Below, piece by piece: positions 24,611 to 36,348 of a DNA stretch of 64,000 nt. Under the pieces are notes generated by a model. It saw only the letters and a program-made list of their open reading frames with translations. It had not been told where the DNA came from and did not search any database. The position numbers were made by a program, and so were the translations under genes. Source of the stretch: Cristatella mucedo (lineage: Eukaryota; Bryozoa; Phylactolaemata; Cristatellidae); the NCBI GenBank assembly GCA_009760855.2, contig WPIO01000101.1:1168001-1232000 (forward strand), in the 5' to 3' direction. How positions within the stretch are numbered: position 1 is the first letter of the stretch; every line of letters begins with the position of its first letter.

Positions 24611-25581
24611 AAGCACGTGCTAAATCAGCTTGGAATTAGCTTTAAAACGTGGATTTTTTGGTAATTCCGTAGCCGAAGGATTCTATAAGCATTTAGCCCC
24701 CTCCACCCCAAACCAAGAGACTTACCAGAGCTGTGCTGCCTCCGCGTAGGCCCAGCGACCTCCGCTCCCCCCCCCCCCCAGTGGGGGAGGGGTGGTGCAG
24801 AGGCGCTTGTACCGTCTGAATGACGTACGGCGGGTGGCTCTAAAAAATGGCAGACCTAGACTGCCAGCCAGCTACAGTTGAAATGAAAAGCAAACCTGAA
24901 AAAGTGACTAAGCAAGCTTCAGGCACCTTCTCAAGCCTTTCAGCAGCACACCTGCTGATTATCCGCTCCTGATAGGCTCCGAGTCTGGCGACAGCGCACT
25001 TCCTCCGTCTCCGACCGCGCGAGGGGCGGCTGCTGGCGCACATCTTTGGCTACGAGACGCGGCCCAATTCTCTCGAATAACTAACATACTGTAACTTGGC
25101 GGAGGACAGGGCGCCCAAGCGGGATACCTACGGACGCCCGACTGGACAACAGTGACCTTATCTGTTTTTTTGGTCCGGCGTACTTTACGCGCGTACCAGT
25201 ACAGGATTCCAGTCCACGTTAATAAGAATAATAGTATTATTATTAATAATAATACATTTGATAAAGCGGCCTCAGAGAACTCAATCTCTTTACGCGCAAG
25301 GGGTCTTCCTAGTCGGTGGTCATGTGGGGCCCGCGCGGGAGCGGCGCGACGAAGAAGAATGATGAACGACGAAGCCCCACATTCGGGTTAGCGAGAACCA
25401 AGACGGCTGCGTCGGACGCAGGCGGGCGAGAGGTGACGCAGGCGTACGTATGGGTAAAGCTAGATAGTCGTAGCGTTGTGCGGGCTGCTCCGGAGCACGA
25501 GGAAGAGATAGGAGAGGGGTGATGGCGTCCGCTCTAGACTGCGAACTGGCAAAAAACATGTCGGTCGGCGGCAGCGCGATT

Positions 25582-25597
25582 AGGGTCACGTGACCCT
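25582..25597. promoter_or_regulatory. 16-bp perfect E-box palindrome
   Basis: AGGGTCACGTGACCCT is a perfect 16-base palindrome centred on the E-box CACGTG, with the GTCACGTGAC core preferred by USF/MITF/TFE bHLH-Zip factors. A GCGGCCATTT, similar to but not the YY1 core, follows at once, then GC-rich DNA with a CGCGCGCGCG run (about 25660). This looks like a promoter core. Confidence 0.45.
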
Positions 25598-26250
25598 CGC
25601 GGCCATTTAACTCGTTCCCTCTTAGTCAGCCGGTGCGGCCAGGCCGCTGTGCGTCTCGCGCGCGCGCTTAGCGTGCACAATGGGCGGGCGGAGCGGTTGC
25701 GAGTCAGGCTGGGCGGCGGAGCAACGTTGGGCGACATCGAGCGCACAGCCACGAGTGTCTTCGTGCTTGCTTAAGCGTGCTGGCATACGCACGATGCTTG
25801 CTTGCTTTGACTACTCAATACCTTGCATGTCACTAACCCCACGGGTAACGATTCTCTTGCAGCGAGTTGTAAAGCTTCGGTTAAGATAAGATTGAAGCAC
25901 AAATTAACTTATCTTATTGCGCTGTACAATCGACCGTTTATTGTCATTATCATGAAGAGAAAACCGCTGCGTTGTGTATTATCTGTTGCTATGTGTCTAA
26001 TTGTCGTGAAAAGTTGTGATGTGGTATTATAAAAGATAAATTTGCTCAGTTAAGTGTAACGAAGCTTAGACTTTTTATGGCGAACGGTTCTTTTTCAGCA
26101 CAAGGTGCCGTTTGTTCATAGAGCCAGCTCACCTGAGCAACCTGTTATGGGCACAATGCCCATAGCAGGCTGGTAAACATGGTCGCCAGTGTCTGTTTAT
26201 ATTGCGATGCATGCAACACGTTTCTAGATATCTTTTCTGCTTATATATTT

Positions 26251-26395
26251 TCCCTAAAAGCTTAACACTAAACGCCAAACCTCAAACCTGAACCTCTAAG
26301 CCAAACATAGTACAAAACTTAACCACTAGACCCTAAAAAGTAAACCCAAAAACTCACAACCCCTAAGTACTTCGTTAAAAATCCTAAAGCCTATG
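26251..26395 (+). repeat. G-poor CCTAAA/AACC-like degenerate repeat
   Basis: The plus strand is nearly free of G and repeats CCCTAAA, CCTCAAACC, CCTCTAAGCC, CCCTAAAAAG, CCCCTAAG and ATCCTAAAG. It resembles a strongly decayed telomere-type CCCTAA tract, though it may be simple low complexity. Confidence 0.3.
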
Positions 26396-26499
26396 CTAAA
26401 AAGATATATTGAAATGTATTTATATAGTGTAAATATAGACAGATGCAGGTGATTTCGTTTAGCAGCCTGCCATGGGCATGTGCAGAGGCAAAGTTTAGG

Positions 26500-26715
26500 G
26501 CTGTCGGGGCTGGCAGCTGCCACCCCTGGTCTGGTAGGCGGGAGCCGAATCTGACGACCGGTCGGGCGGCCGGCGGCCACGGAAGCGCGGCCGCTGGCCC
26601 CTTAGTGCTTAGCCAGGCAGCACGACAGCCGCAGGCGCTGGGGCGACGCCCCAGACCCCTCTTTACGGGGGGGGGGGCGGTTCTGCCCCCAGACCCCCCC
26701 CCCCGTGCCAGCCTG
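26500..26715. other. GC-rich stretch with poly-G and poly-C tracts
   Basis: It contains an 11-base G run (26667-26678) and a C run (26693-26704) plus the palindrome-prone text CGGCCGGCGGCC. Other homopolymer G/C runs of about 9 to 13 bases occur near 2066, 3069, 5573, 19421, 24768, 33340 and 52698. No gene is seen. Confidence 0.6.
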
Positions 26716-26919
26716 GTGCTCCAATCCCGGTTTCACCTCAGGCACTGTGCCTATAAATGGAAGTGAGCTGTTTCTATTGACAAACGGTGCCATATTATTC
26801 GCATTATAGCGTGGACTGAGCCAAAAAAGATCGTTTTGGCTTGTTCGACCTGATTGCGGAAAAGTGTCGTTTTTGCAAGCACGTAGATGGTTTTCTATAA
26901 GTTTTCGGTAACTGCCGGG

Positions 26920-27060
26920 TACTAATAATACAACAGCAGCTACTACTAATACTAAACATTTCTGTAGCACCCTCAGAGAACTTAATTTATTTCTAGGCGT
27001 TTTACATATGCCGTAAAGGAAGCATGGTCGTATGGTTAGTGGTGCGTGCTGATAAAATAG
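26920..27060 (-). mobile_element. SINE family A fragment
   Basis: An ACTACTAATA-rich run is followed by TGTAGCACCCTCAGAGAAC and TTTCTAGGCGTTTTACATA, the inverted LINE-like tail, and then CCGTAAAGGAAGCATGGTC, shared with the copy at 3445. The tRNA head has mostly decayed. Confidence 0.5.
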
Positions 27061-27674
27061 ACATACCTTCGAGCAATGACACTCAAATTTTGCCCGCACA
27101 TTAGACGCTGATTAAATAGCCATCTGTTGTGTAACTAGGTTCATATTTTGTATGTATACATAACTTTCATACTCTTTGATGTAATCTAACTTTGTATGTG
27201 TGGCTTGAGTACAAGAGTGTACATAGCTGCTGAAGATTAACCCGTCTTAGATACGTCTAGAGGGCGTGGTTTTTTATAAACTCGCCATCGATCGATGGGC
27301 TGTTTCTCGGAAGAAGGGGCTGGGCTATTTCTGAGAAGTAGGGGGCGTGACGAGCGGACCCGAGAGATAGCGGCGACGAAGCGTAGCCGGGGATGCAATG
27401 CTGGCGTGGGGCTGCTGGGTAGTCGTCTGCAATTTCGCTGTGAGCTGTAGGAGCATATAACTTTGCTAAAGCCCGCTGCTACCGCTTATATCGTGCTCCT
27501 GTATGCATAGTTTTGTGGTTGCTTAAGCAATAATGATGATAAAAATAATGGCAAGTAATTTCTGTAAGTCACTAAGAGAATTGAATCTCTTTCTACGCAC
27601 TTTAAAACTTTAAGTATGACGTACGGAAAGCAAAGCGAACCTCTCAAAGCGCTGGGTTTTTCGGAGCAGCAGCC

Positions 27675-27855
27675 CTTAGTTACTAGCTGATTTAACAGCC
27701 TCTTTTGTATAGCGACTTTAGAGCCTTAACGGCTATCACAACCGCTTGCAGAGGCGATAAAGGATCACCCACCACAGGATTCGAACCCACGACATCGGGA
27801 CCGAGGTCGTGAAAAGCAACCGACTTACCTAGTGAGACATCACGGCTAGCTGCAC
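27675..27855 (-). mobile_element. SINE family B copy
   Basis: On the minus strand it has CTAGGTAAGTCGGTTGC, ACGACCTCGGTCCCGATGTC, GGGTTCGAATCCTG, and the same body and GAGGCTGTTAAATCAGC end as the copy at 31855. The B box is intact. Confidence 0.7.
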
Positions 27856-27859
27856 GAAC

Positions 27860-29305
27860 ACCGCTTGCATCGATTTATCGAAAGGCACTGCATTGCAAGC
27901 CCTTGAGCTCGACATCTAGTTCGTGAAGCATGCTCCAGCACGAAAGACAAATTAAATTTTTGTTTCTCATTTTTCTATACTAAAGTTGGGCTGAAACGCA
28001 CAGTGGCTGGCAGCAGTGCTTTTTTGGCCAGAGACACCATTGCCGCCAATGGCCGAAGCATCCCGGGAGCCCCGCGTTGGCGCCGAAAACGATAGGATCC
28101 GCGAAACACTCCGATAAACACGGGAGAGGGGGCATTGGGCTAAGTAAATCGACTGTAGTGGAAGCCGATTGCGCCGTCTGCATGCAACGCGAATTTCCCG
28201 CCTCGACGCTTCTCGATGGCGCGTAGCTACAGGTGGGTAGGGGGAACTGATGTCTCCGGGCGTCAAGGCCAAGGGGGCGCCACAAGCAAATAGATTGCGA
28301 AACACCCAGCGCGGCTTCAATCGCCGTGTATTCAGCGGCGCTCGAAGCGAAACCAGCACACGGCAGTTTACCCCTCTATCCGTGTTCAAACTGCCCTCAC
28401 CATCCGCTCGCCTTATCCTGCCAACCACAGGCAAGGTTTCGTTCGTGTCAGGAGCAAGCCCGGCCTGTTATGCGTCAAGGACGAGCCAGCGTGCCGTGGC
28501 TGAGCACTAACACGCTATAAGACTTGCCAGGTATCTAAAAGAGAATACTATCGGAAAATTAGAAAGAAATTTTTCGTTAACTGTGATAACCACAGAACCA
28601 CAGCTTGAACCTGGCAGGAGTTCATGCTGCAAGTCAAGATTCCGTTGTCATTACCTTTCTTGGAACAATAGAGAGCACCTACTTAGTCTTTTCAAGATCA
28701 GTTGTGAGGTGGGAAGAACTGAAGTAAGTCTTAGGCATCACTGTCAAACGTGACTCTGTAACAAGGTGGATAGAGTGCAAGAGTGGTGGCTGTGAAAGCT
28801 ATCAATGAACGACTGAACAGCATCGTAGATCTTTTGGAGCAACTGTCTGAGGACACAAGTGGAACACTTAAAACAAGAAGTGAAGCTGGCAGTCTCATAC
28901 ATTGTATTTTCAAATAACTTTTTGGCTCTGTTGCCTTTTTGGTACACCGAGGCGGAATTAGTCGAAGCTACCCATCGAAAGATTTGTTATGTTCTTAAGA
29001 TAAAATACCACTAAGAAATACACATTCTAAAGTAGTCAGTTTTAATGAGTGGAACAGAACGATAAGCAGTAGCTACGCGTGTGCAATCAGGATGATATAC
29101 CACGTCAACGGTACTGGGGTCCGGGGCGGGCCCTCTACTGATTAACAGCAGTAGGAGGCCGTACGGGCGGACTGCATCCGGGTTGGCCCGTTCAGGAAAC
29201 GCCTGAATGCTCGAAGAGCCACCGCACGTCGCTGTGCGGTCGCTGGCGCTGCAACAGGATTGCTCGCAGCAATCCGCGGTTAGCTCAAAAGCAGAGTTCG
29301 GGATT
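27860..29305. other. Intergenic DNA, nothing recognised
   Basis: Open frames at 27967-28434 (-, 155 codons) and 28250-28510 (+) overlap and show no known motif. The rest holds no visible repeat. Confidence 0.3.
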
Positions 29306-29309
29306 TTAT

Positions 29310-29351
29310 TATAACTATAACTATAACTATAACTATAACTATAACTATAAC

Positions 29352-29423
<72 letters not shown>

Positions 29424-29463
29424 TATATATATATATATGTGTGTGTATGTGTGTGTGTGTGTA
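29310..29463. repeat. Compound TATAAC / AT / TG microsatellite
   Basis: About eight TATAAC hexamers (29308-29353) are followed by about 85 bases of AT repeat with small breaks, then a TG run to 29462. The AT part can form a cruciform. Confidence 0.95.
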
Positions 29464-30330
29464 TATGCTTTTTTGCAAATTTACTTTCCCTCCCAGAGTA
29501 ACTAGGGAAAAAAATTCAGCTAGGACTTCAATGGCCATTGTACAAATGGACTATCCAATACTACCGGTGCTGAACGTGCATAATTTATTCGCACACTATT
29601 GAGAGGCCAAGTTTCAGTGGCCAAAACCATTTACTTGTCAGCGATGGGTGCCCACAGAGCTGAATGCAGGCTTCTATGGCAATTTAATCAAGTTGCATTT
29701 TCTTTAATCCTCGAGACAGATACAGCATTTACATCTTTTCGGAGGAAGATATGCAGAAACACCGATGCATAAACAAGCTCTTAATGCCATTTCGGATTTT
29801 TTTGGCCAGTCGTGGAGGTCTAGTTCCCGCAAAAGAATTAGCTGATCGCTCGAAATTAGCTTGCCCCAGGATACGGCCTTTCGCGAGGGAACAATCTCGC
29901 ACGATACAAACACTGAATATCCGACATGGTCGACTTTTCCGAAGAGATCCTAGTGCAAGCCACTGCCCAAATATTGTCAACTGTGACTAGCATTCGGTAA
30001 CTTGGCGGCAGCAAATAGGAAACATTGAGAGTCATCGCTGAGACTTCAGAGCTTTTGGTCGGTTCGCCGACAGGAACTGATGGTGTGCATCGCCCATTAC
30101 AGCAGGGTTTTCCTCGATGCTCCCTCGTGGTCTAAAATAGGTCTAAAACATGATAGAAATTCCATTGAATGGAAGCTGTCTCTTATCTAGATGAGCAGTG
30201 GGCAGTACAGAGACCCTCAGCAGCAACGCTACTAAATGTACTAAATGGAGAATGCTAGACCGCACGGGACCACACGGCTGAGATGGATGTGAAGATAAAT
30301 CTAAATAGATAGATTAGATAGCCAGCGCAA

Positions 30331-30392
<62 letters not shown>
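30331..30392 (+). repeat. GA microsatellite
   Basis: Almost pure GA repeat of about 60 bases in intergenic DNA. Confidence 0.95.
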
Positions 30393-30394
<2 letters not shown>

Positions 30395-31850
30395 AACACC
30401 GAGCCTGTTTGATCGACAATGAGCCAGGATGGCTCCACGAAAGAATGGCGGTCTAAGAACGTGCCATCGACTCATGTCATGCAATAATACGGACAACAGA
30501 ACAGCCAAAGGGAGCCCGATGTATTTATTATTCAATGACAGTTCATACCATGGCAGCAAGAATAATTAGAAAACTATCCAGCTACGCCACATTTGGTGAT
30601 GCTAAACCGTGCGTGCATTGTAACTTTACAGCAGCGACGGCACCTGCACAGTCAGAGATCAAATAACTCCGAGCCGAGAGCTGAGTGAGCAAGAAACGTA
30701 GCATTTGATGCGACTAACAGCAGTAAGTACGCAAGCAGCCCGAGGCAGTTAACAATTAGAGAACCTGAGACGCAGCAGAGTGCTCGGTGACAGCAGAGTG
30801 AGTGCAGGAAAATGAAGCGGCAGCAGCAATGGAGGGTGAGCAACAACTGCAGCAGCAGAGACTAGTGGGTGACAGACAGCACGACGGCACGACTGTTCGA
30901 TTCGTCTGTGCACTACGCGATCCCAAGCATCGAGCAGCTTCAAAACGATGATATACAGCTAGCAGCAGCAGCAGTTGAGTGAATTTCGGCACTGGCTGGC
31001 TAGGCTTCGGTAGCTTGCGTGCACGCTAAAGCAGCCATAGCGTCGGCTGCAGCCGCCACGAGCACCTATCAGGAGTACTGGGAGAGGGAAGGACTTCGGG
31101 TCGGGTTAGGCAAGGACTTTGCATTTCCGACCCGGCCGAAAATCGGCACCAGGGAAGAAAGGAAATGCACCGAGCGGAGACTGACCCGAGTCACGTGATT
31201 GACTCGAGTCCAGTGGCTACCGAGCTACTCAAGGACAGGCCGGGAGTCACGAGTGTGAAGCTAGCGATGCGCCCACGAGGACGCACGACACATCCGCACG
31301 GCTACTCTTAATTATCGACTCGACCGAGTCCGGGTGCCTGCCGATGTCCGAGTCCCTATGGTGCGATCTAGTAGGCGACGGTCGCTGTTGTGTGCGAGAG
31401 ACAGCACTAAGAGACGAGAAAGAAAACGCGCATCCTCGCTGCGCGAACCCTGTCGTCAGGTCGGCACGTGATGTCGACCCCACCCACCCACCCAGGGGAT
31501 GGGTGTCTCACGGGCACTGAGTTAACCAGTCTGTCGAGCCGAGAGATTTCATCAGGGCGAATTAAAGGCTGAGCGGCTCCGGCTGGCAGAAGCCTCAGCT
31601 GCAGACGTGTGGCAGCACTCGGGGGCAGCGATGGAGGCTGCGTAATAATATTCGGCTGATCCAGAATGGGAGGAGTGGCGTTGGTCTGCCCGAGCTGCGA
31701 CCGACCCTATGTTGGTCGGTCAGTGAGAGCATCCGGCTGCGCTGCATCACATCGAAATAGCTGAAGCATTGGCCGCTGTCGACTCGTCGACGACTGCCGT
31801 GGACGACTCGTCATTGCCGGCGAGGGTTCCTGAAACGTGGCAACAGTCCC
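30395..31850. other. Intergenic DNA, nothing recognised
   Basis: Rich in AGC/CAG trinucleotides (30770-30975) and with several GACTCGAGTC-like words (31200-31330). No gene or transposon is recognised. Confidence 0.3.
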
Positions 31851-31854
31851 TTTC

Positions 31855-32030
31855 TCGGCATGTGAGCCGCGATGACACACTAGGTAAGGCGGTTGCTTTC
31901 ACGACCTCGGTCCCGAGGTCGTGGGTTCGATTCCCGCAGTGGGCGATTCTTGATTGCCACTGCAAGCGGTGGTGATAGCCGTAAAGGCTCTTCTGTCGCT
32001 ATACAAAAAGAGGCTGTTTAATCAGCTAGG
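31855..32030 (+). mobile_element. tRNA-headed SINE, family B
   Basis: The plus strand reads GATGACACACTAGGTAAGGC (A-box area), then an 11-bp perfect inverted repeat CACGACCTCGG-TC-CCGAGGTCGTG (31900-31923), then GGGTTCGATTCCCGC (B box). A body ATTGCCACTGCAAGCGGTGG and GATAGCCGTAAAGGCTCTTC leads to the 3' end GAGGCTGTTTAATCAGC. This is the best copy of the family. Confidence 0.7.
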
Positions 32031-32633
32031 ATTTATTATTATTATCTCAGCACCACGAGAACACAGGCGATGCGCCTCAGCTGCATTGTACGTTATACAG
32101 GCAGGCAGGGGGTAGCAAGCATTTAACGAAAGAATGAGAAAAAACGAGCATGCTAAACCGAAAGCTAGAAATATGCAGCGTTGGGGACGGGAAGGCCTGC
32201 AAGTATCACTCTGCTTAGCAGCAGAGCAGGAGTGCACACTGCCTCCGCCATCGCTGGCATCTTATGAAATGCCCATCCTTTTTCACTTTTCGGCCTCAGC
32301 GGAACAGCGGCATGTGTAACCATGGACCCCCTTTGTCCCCCTCACCCAGGCGTGCCTGAGCAAGCCCAGCTAGGGCACATGCGGCTGCCCACCCAACCTC
32401 TGTCCCGGCTGCGGTGGCAGCCACCATGCCATCTTCCACCAGCGACAGCACAACACAGCTAGATTGGAGCTGTCGGCTATGCATTCGGCATCTGCTCGAA
32501 CCTAATGAACCAGCCCTGCCTGTGCTCTAATTGTCCCGTTCAATAGAGGATCCTAGCCCGATACCACTTACAGCAGCTGGGGTCTTGCCGAGCATAATAC
32601 AACTTTCATAAGAAGGAGTTACTTCTACAATGA

Positions 32634-33129
<496 letters not shown>

Positions 33130-33499
33130 TCGACCGAGCAAAACAAAACCGAATCGGCTACAGCACTGCTTGCCCTGGCCTAGAGCCAGCAGGTCTCTTT
33201 TTAATTGAGCTGCTGCACTCGCCAGTAGGACCCTTGAGCATTCCCAAACCATTAAATTACCAAGTTTATTGCTAGCACCTTCACAGTGGCAGGGGTTTGG
33301 GACAAACCGGATACATGCATGGCAACAAGAGGCAGCTTCGGGGGGGGGGCCAGGACACGATTATGCGCTCGGGCCACATCGGCGTGCTGCTGCTGACGAA
33401 ACACAGCTTCGAACCATGAACTGGCCGACGAGTTGGGCTTTCTTATGCTTCACTGCAAGTCTTGAGGGTACTACATATCAGGCCTGTTGGTGTGCTCCT

Positions 33500-33533
33500 C
33501 TACGCTGACCTCTAATTTGCGAGGTCAGCGTAG
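33500..33533. repeat. Perfect 13-bp inverted repeat with 8-nt loop
   Basis: CTACGCTGACCTC (33500-33512), loop TAATTTGC, then GAGGTCAGCGTAG (33521-33533). A strong hairpin in single-stranded DNA or RNA. TGACCTC/GAGGTCA is also a nuclear-receptor half-site pair in everted form. No gene or transposon lies next to it. Confidence 0.8.
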
Positions 33534-33599
33534 CATCGTTGCCCAGTAACAAGCCGTGGCTCCGTTGCCACATCTCTCAACGATGAGGGCCCAGAGCTA

Positions 33600-34146
33600 T
33601 AGCCGGTTGAGGTAAGATCATGTTGGAAGGTTCGGTCCAATGAATTTGTCAAAACAATATTTTGCTGAAGTTATTGTTGGTCAAGCACGGTAGACGTCGA
33701 GGCTCCAATATTCTTGTGGGAGTCGTTACATTTGGCAGCAAAATTACGACCCTAAGCACACTGCCAGACCAGCAAAGTACTTTTTGACGAATCTTTGTTT
33801 AGTGCTGATGCAGTGGCTCGTCAAATCGCCTGAGGCAGGGTGTTCGGCCTAGAGCACTAGCCGACCTTTTCCGTAACACTCCAACTCGATGGAATGTGAT
33901 TCAGCAAAAAAGACACCGTAGAAGCTTAAGGCCTCTATACACTCAGCATCAAAACATCCTAGCAGTATGGCCATATGGCTGCATCTGCTGTGGCTATAAA
34001 TTCGTTGGGGTAATAAGAGGATTTTCTACAATGCCAGGCTTACTAAAGCTATGTCAATCATGTGAAAATATGTATTGAAAGCAAAAACAAACACATAAGC
34101 AGTTGGTATTTACGAATGTAGTTTGACTTCGTCTCACAACCAATCT
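33600..34146. other. Intergenic DNA, nothing recognised
   Basis: No gene or repeat is clear. A frame at 33896-34078 (+) has no known motif. Confidence 0.25.
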
Positions 34147-34440
34147 TTATGACCTCCCATTTCTGGCCAGACACAGAGGCCACCAGCTTCTACATAGTTT
34201 CATCTGCTGTAGCACATTCAGTAGAGCCTGAATTTTTATGAAAAGGTAGGCTACGGGTGGGGGCCGAACACCCCACCTTAATTGCCTATCGATATCGCTC
34301 CATATCTGTTCTATGGCTTTCAAATCTGGCGACAGGCTAAGCCACCACACCAGCACCAAACAAGGAAGGCATCGCCAGAAAGTACCTAGTGCTGCAAAAG
34401 AAGGCAACCCGCAAGACCTAAAGAGCTGCATAGCCAATCT
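34147..34440 (-). pseudogene. Tc1/mariner transposase C-terminal remnant
   Basis: The minus-strand frame includes SPDLKAIEQIWSDIDRQLR (from 34332), matching the Tc1 hallmark SPDLNPIExxW that carries the last acidic catalytic residue, followed by a Pro-rich loop and a helix ending ALLNVLQQM. It is only the last part of the transposase. The first two catalytic Asp motifs were not found upstream on the minus strand. No inverted ends were traced. Confidence 0.6.
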
Positions 34441-35105
34441 ATTGGCTAGCCACTCCCGTCAGTGGTCAGCCTCATAAAGGTCAAGCATTTGTGGCAAAAA
34501 ACATTCCTAGTTACAACCCTGACTGAGGCAGGCATACAGCTTCAGCAGAGGTAGAATACGTCTCTCTGGATAGTCGTGCAGGGACATTATGCTTCGGGAG
34601 AGGAAGCCAAACTGTTCTGAGAGTCTAGCATCACCGGGCACATCATCCTGAAGCTGCTCGACGCCAGCTGACTCGGCCAAGCAATCGTCTCAGCTCTGAC
34701 GCTGGAGGAGGACTACCTGGAAAGCTGGAGGAGGCCTCCACGGGAGAGGAAGGAAGCTCTATATCGGCCACTGAGAGCCCGAGGCAAACAGACATCTGTC
34801 TACAGTAGCTCGTAGGTCAGCACCTAGCACGCCCACTCTCAGCTACACAGCGATTACCACTGATAATAAACACCACATAAGGTCTAGAAGGTATCTAGCG
34901 ATCACATGGTCTGGTGCTCGACTGCCATCCCACGATGCAACATATCACACAATCAATACTGCATGTCATTAGTGGAATTAGGCATGCTTGTCAACAGGCT
35001 TGAGCATGCTAACTAACCTCCAGGGTACCAAGCATGGCTGCACAGCATTGGCAGCTGCAATAAGATGGCATCAAGCTAGCTGCCTAGAAATTTGTCACCA
35101 CTCAG
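34441..35105. other. Intergenic or PPIP5K 3' region, nothing recognised
   Basis: No repeat or exon is recognised. The missing final exon of PPIP5K could be in this stretch or in 35410-36093. Confidence 0.25.
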
Positions 35106-35107
35106 TA

Positions 35108-35406
<299 letters not shown>

Positions 35407-36093
35407 GAGCAGCATTAAATGGCAGCAGCCAGCAAACGAGTGAGGCCACAAGAAAGGAATCCGGTTCTAAATGAGTTAGCAGCAGCAAATTTAACAAATT
35501 AGAATCAGCCACACTTAGGGGTGCACTACCGAATGAAAGCATTAGGGAACAGCTGCTATGGCGAGTCACCACCTACACTCAAAATAACCGACTGACACAA
35601 GTACCCGCTCCACTTTTATGGATCTTGGTACACAAGTAGCATTGGCAAGCCAAACATGGTCCGATAAAATAGGTAAATTAGCAACCGAACAGAACGATAA
35701 GAAAAGTAAGAGACAGCACCCAGAACAGGATGACGATGCATTGCAAAGCAGGCAGGCATTTTAAGCAGACACTTGCATGTAGGAGATGGCTCTGAAAGGC
35801 AGAGACCAATAAGCAGGCAACAAGCAAGCAGGCAGTTACGGTCAGGCTAAGAACTTGTACACAAGTTGCATACTATCAATTCCATAAGAGCTGAATGGCA
35901 CAAGGCAACAAGGATCAATCGGTGTGGGCAGAAGGAGCAAGTGTAGAAAAAGAAAAAGGGGGAACCAAGGAGGAAAGAGAAAGGAGGAAATACGAGGCGG
36001 AGGAAGGAGAAGGTGGAGGAAAGAGGAGGGCGATCCATATCACGATTGGGCAATCCAAGAGTGAGAGCCATCGGCGTGTATCCGTGCACCTAC

Positions 36094-36348
36094 CTGGTCG
36101 AGCCGTATCGAGAGATCGAGGCGACAACATCGTGGGAGTGGCGAGAGTAGGAGTGGCAGTGCCGATGCTGATTTTGTCGATGTACATGCAGCTGTTGGCA
36201 GGCGTCGTCGGGAATGATCGTGAAGGAGACGGAACGGTCGAGTCGGCGACGGTGCTGAGGAATGCCTCGAGCTTCTTGAGAGTCAGAGCATTGTGCAGAG
36301 TCTCGAGTGGGCGGATCTCAGGCACGGCCATGCCGTACGCTTCTAAGC
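36094..36348 (-). CDS. PPIP5K: PPIP5K C-terminal exon: RPLETLHNALTL
   Basis: The exon reads LEAYGMAVPEIRPLETLHNA, then LTLKKLEAFLSTVADSTVPS, then a Ser/Thr/Pro-rich tail that ends near RSLDTARP. It matches the most conserved motif of the PPIP5K C-terminus (VPxIxPLETLHNALSLxxVxxFL). The acceptor is GCTGCAG and the donor CCAG|GTAGGT is excellent, so at least one more exon lies to the left. It has 255 nt, phase 1 in and phase 1 out. Vertebrate proteins have a short segment with a HPTNG-like motif just before this point; no exon for it was found between 36349 and 38017. Confidence 0.88.

Larger units (their letters stand above)
22800..25760. other. CpG-rich block, probable CpG island 2
   Basis: Another CpG-dense stretch follows the palindrome, broken at 24470-24610 by a SINE and at 25215-25300 by a SINE tail. 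It carries the ETS/CRE pair, the E-box palindrome and a CCAATCA box near 23279. Open frames such as 23077-23589 are not like any family I recognise and probably reflect base composition. Confidence 0.45.

Noticed and set aside
31876-31945. A functional tRNA gene
   Set aside because: The A and B boxes are present, but the body and 3' end recur in several other copies, so it is a SINE head.
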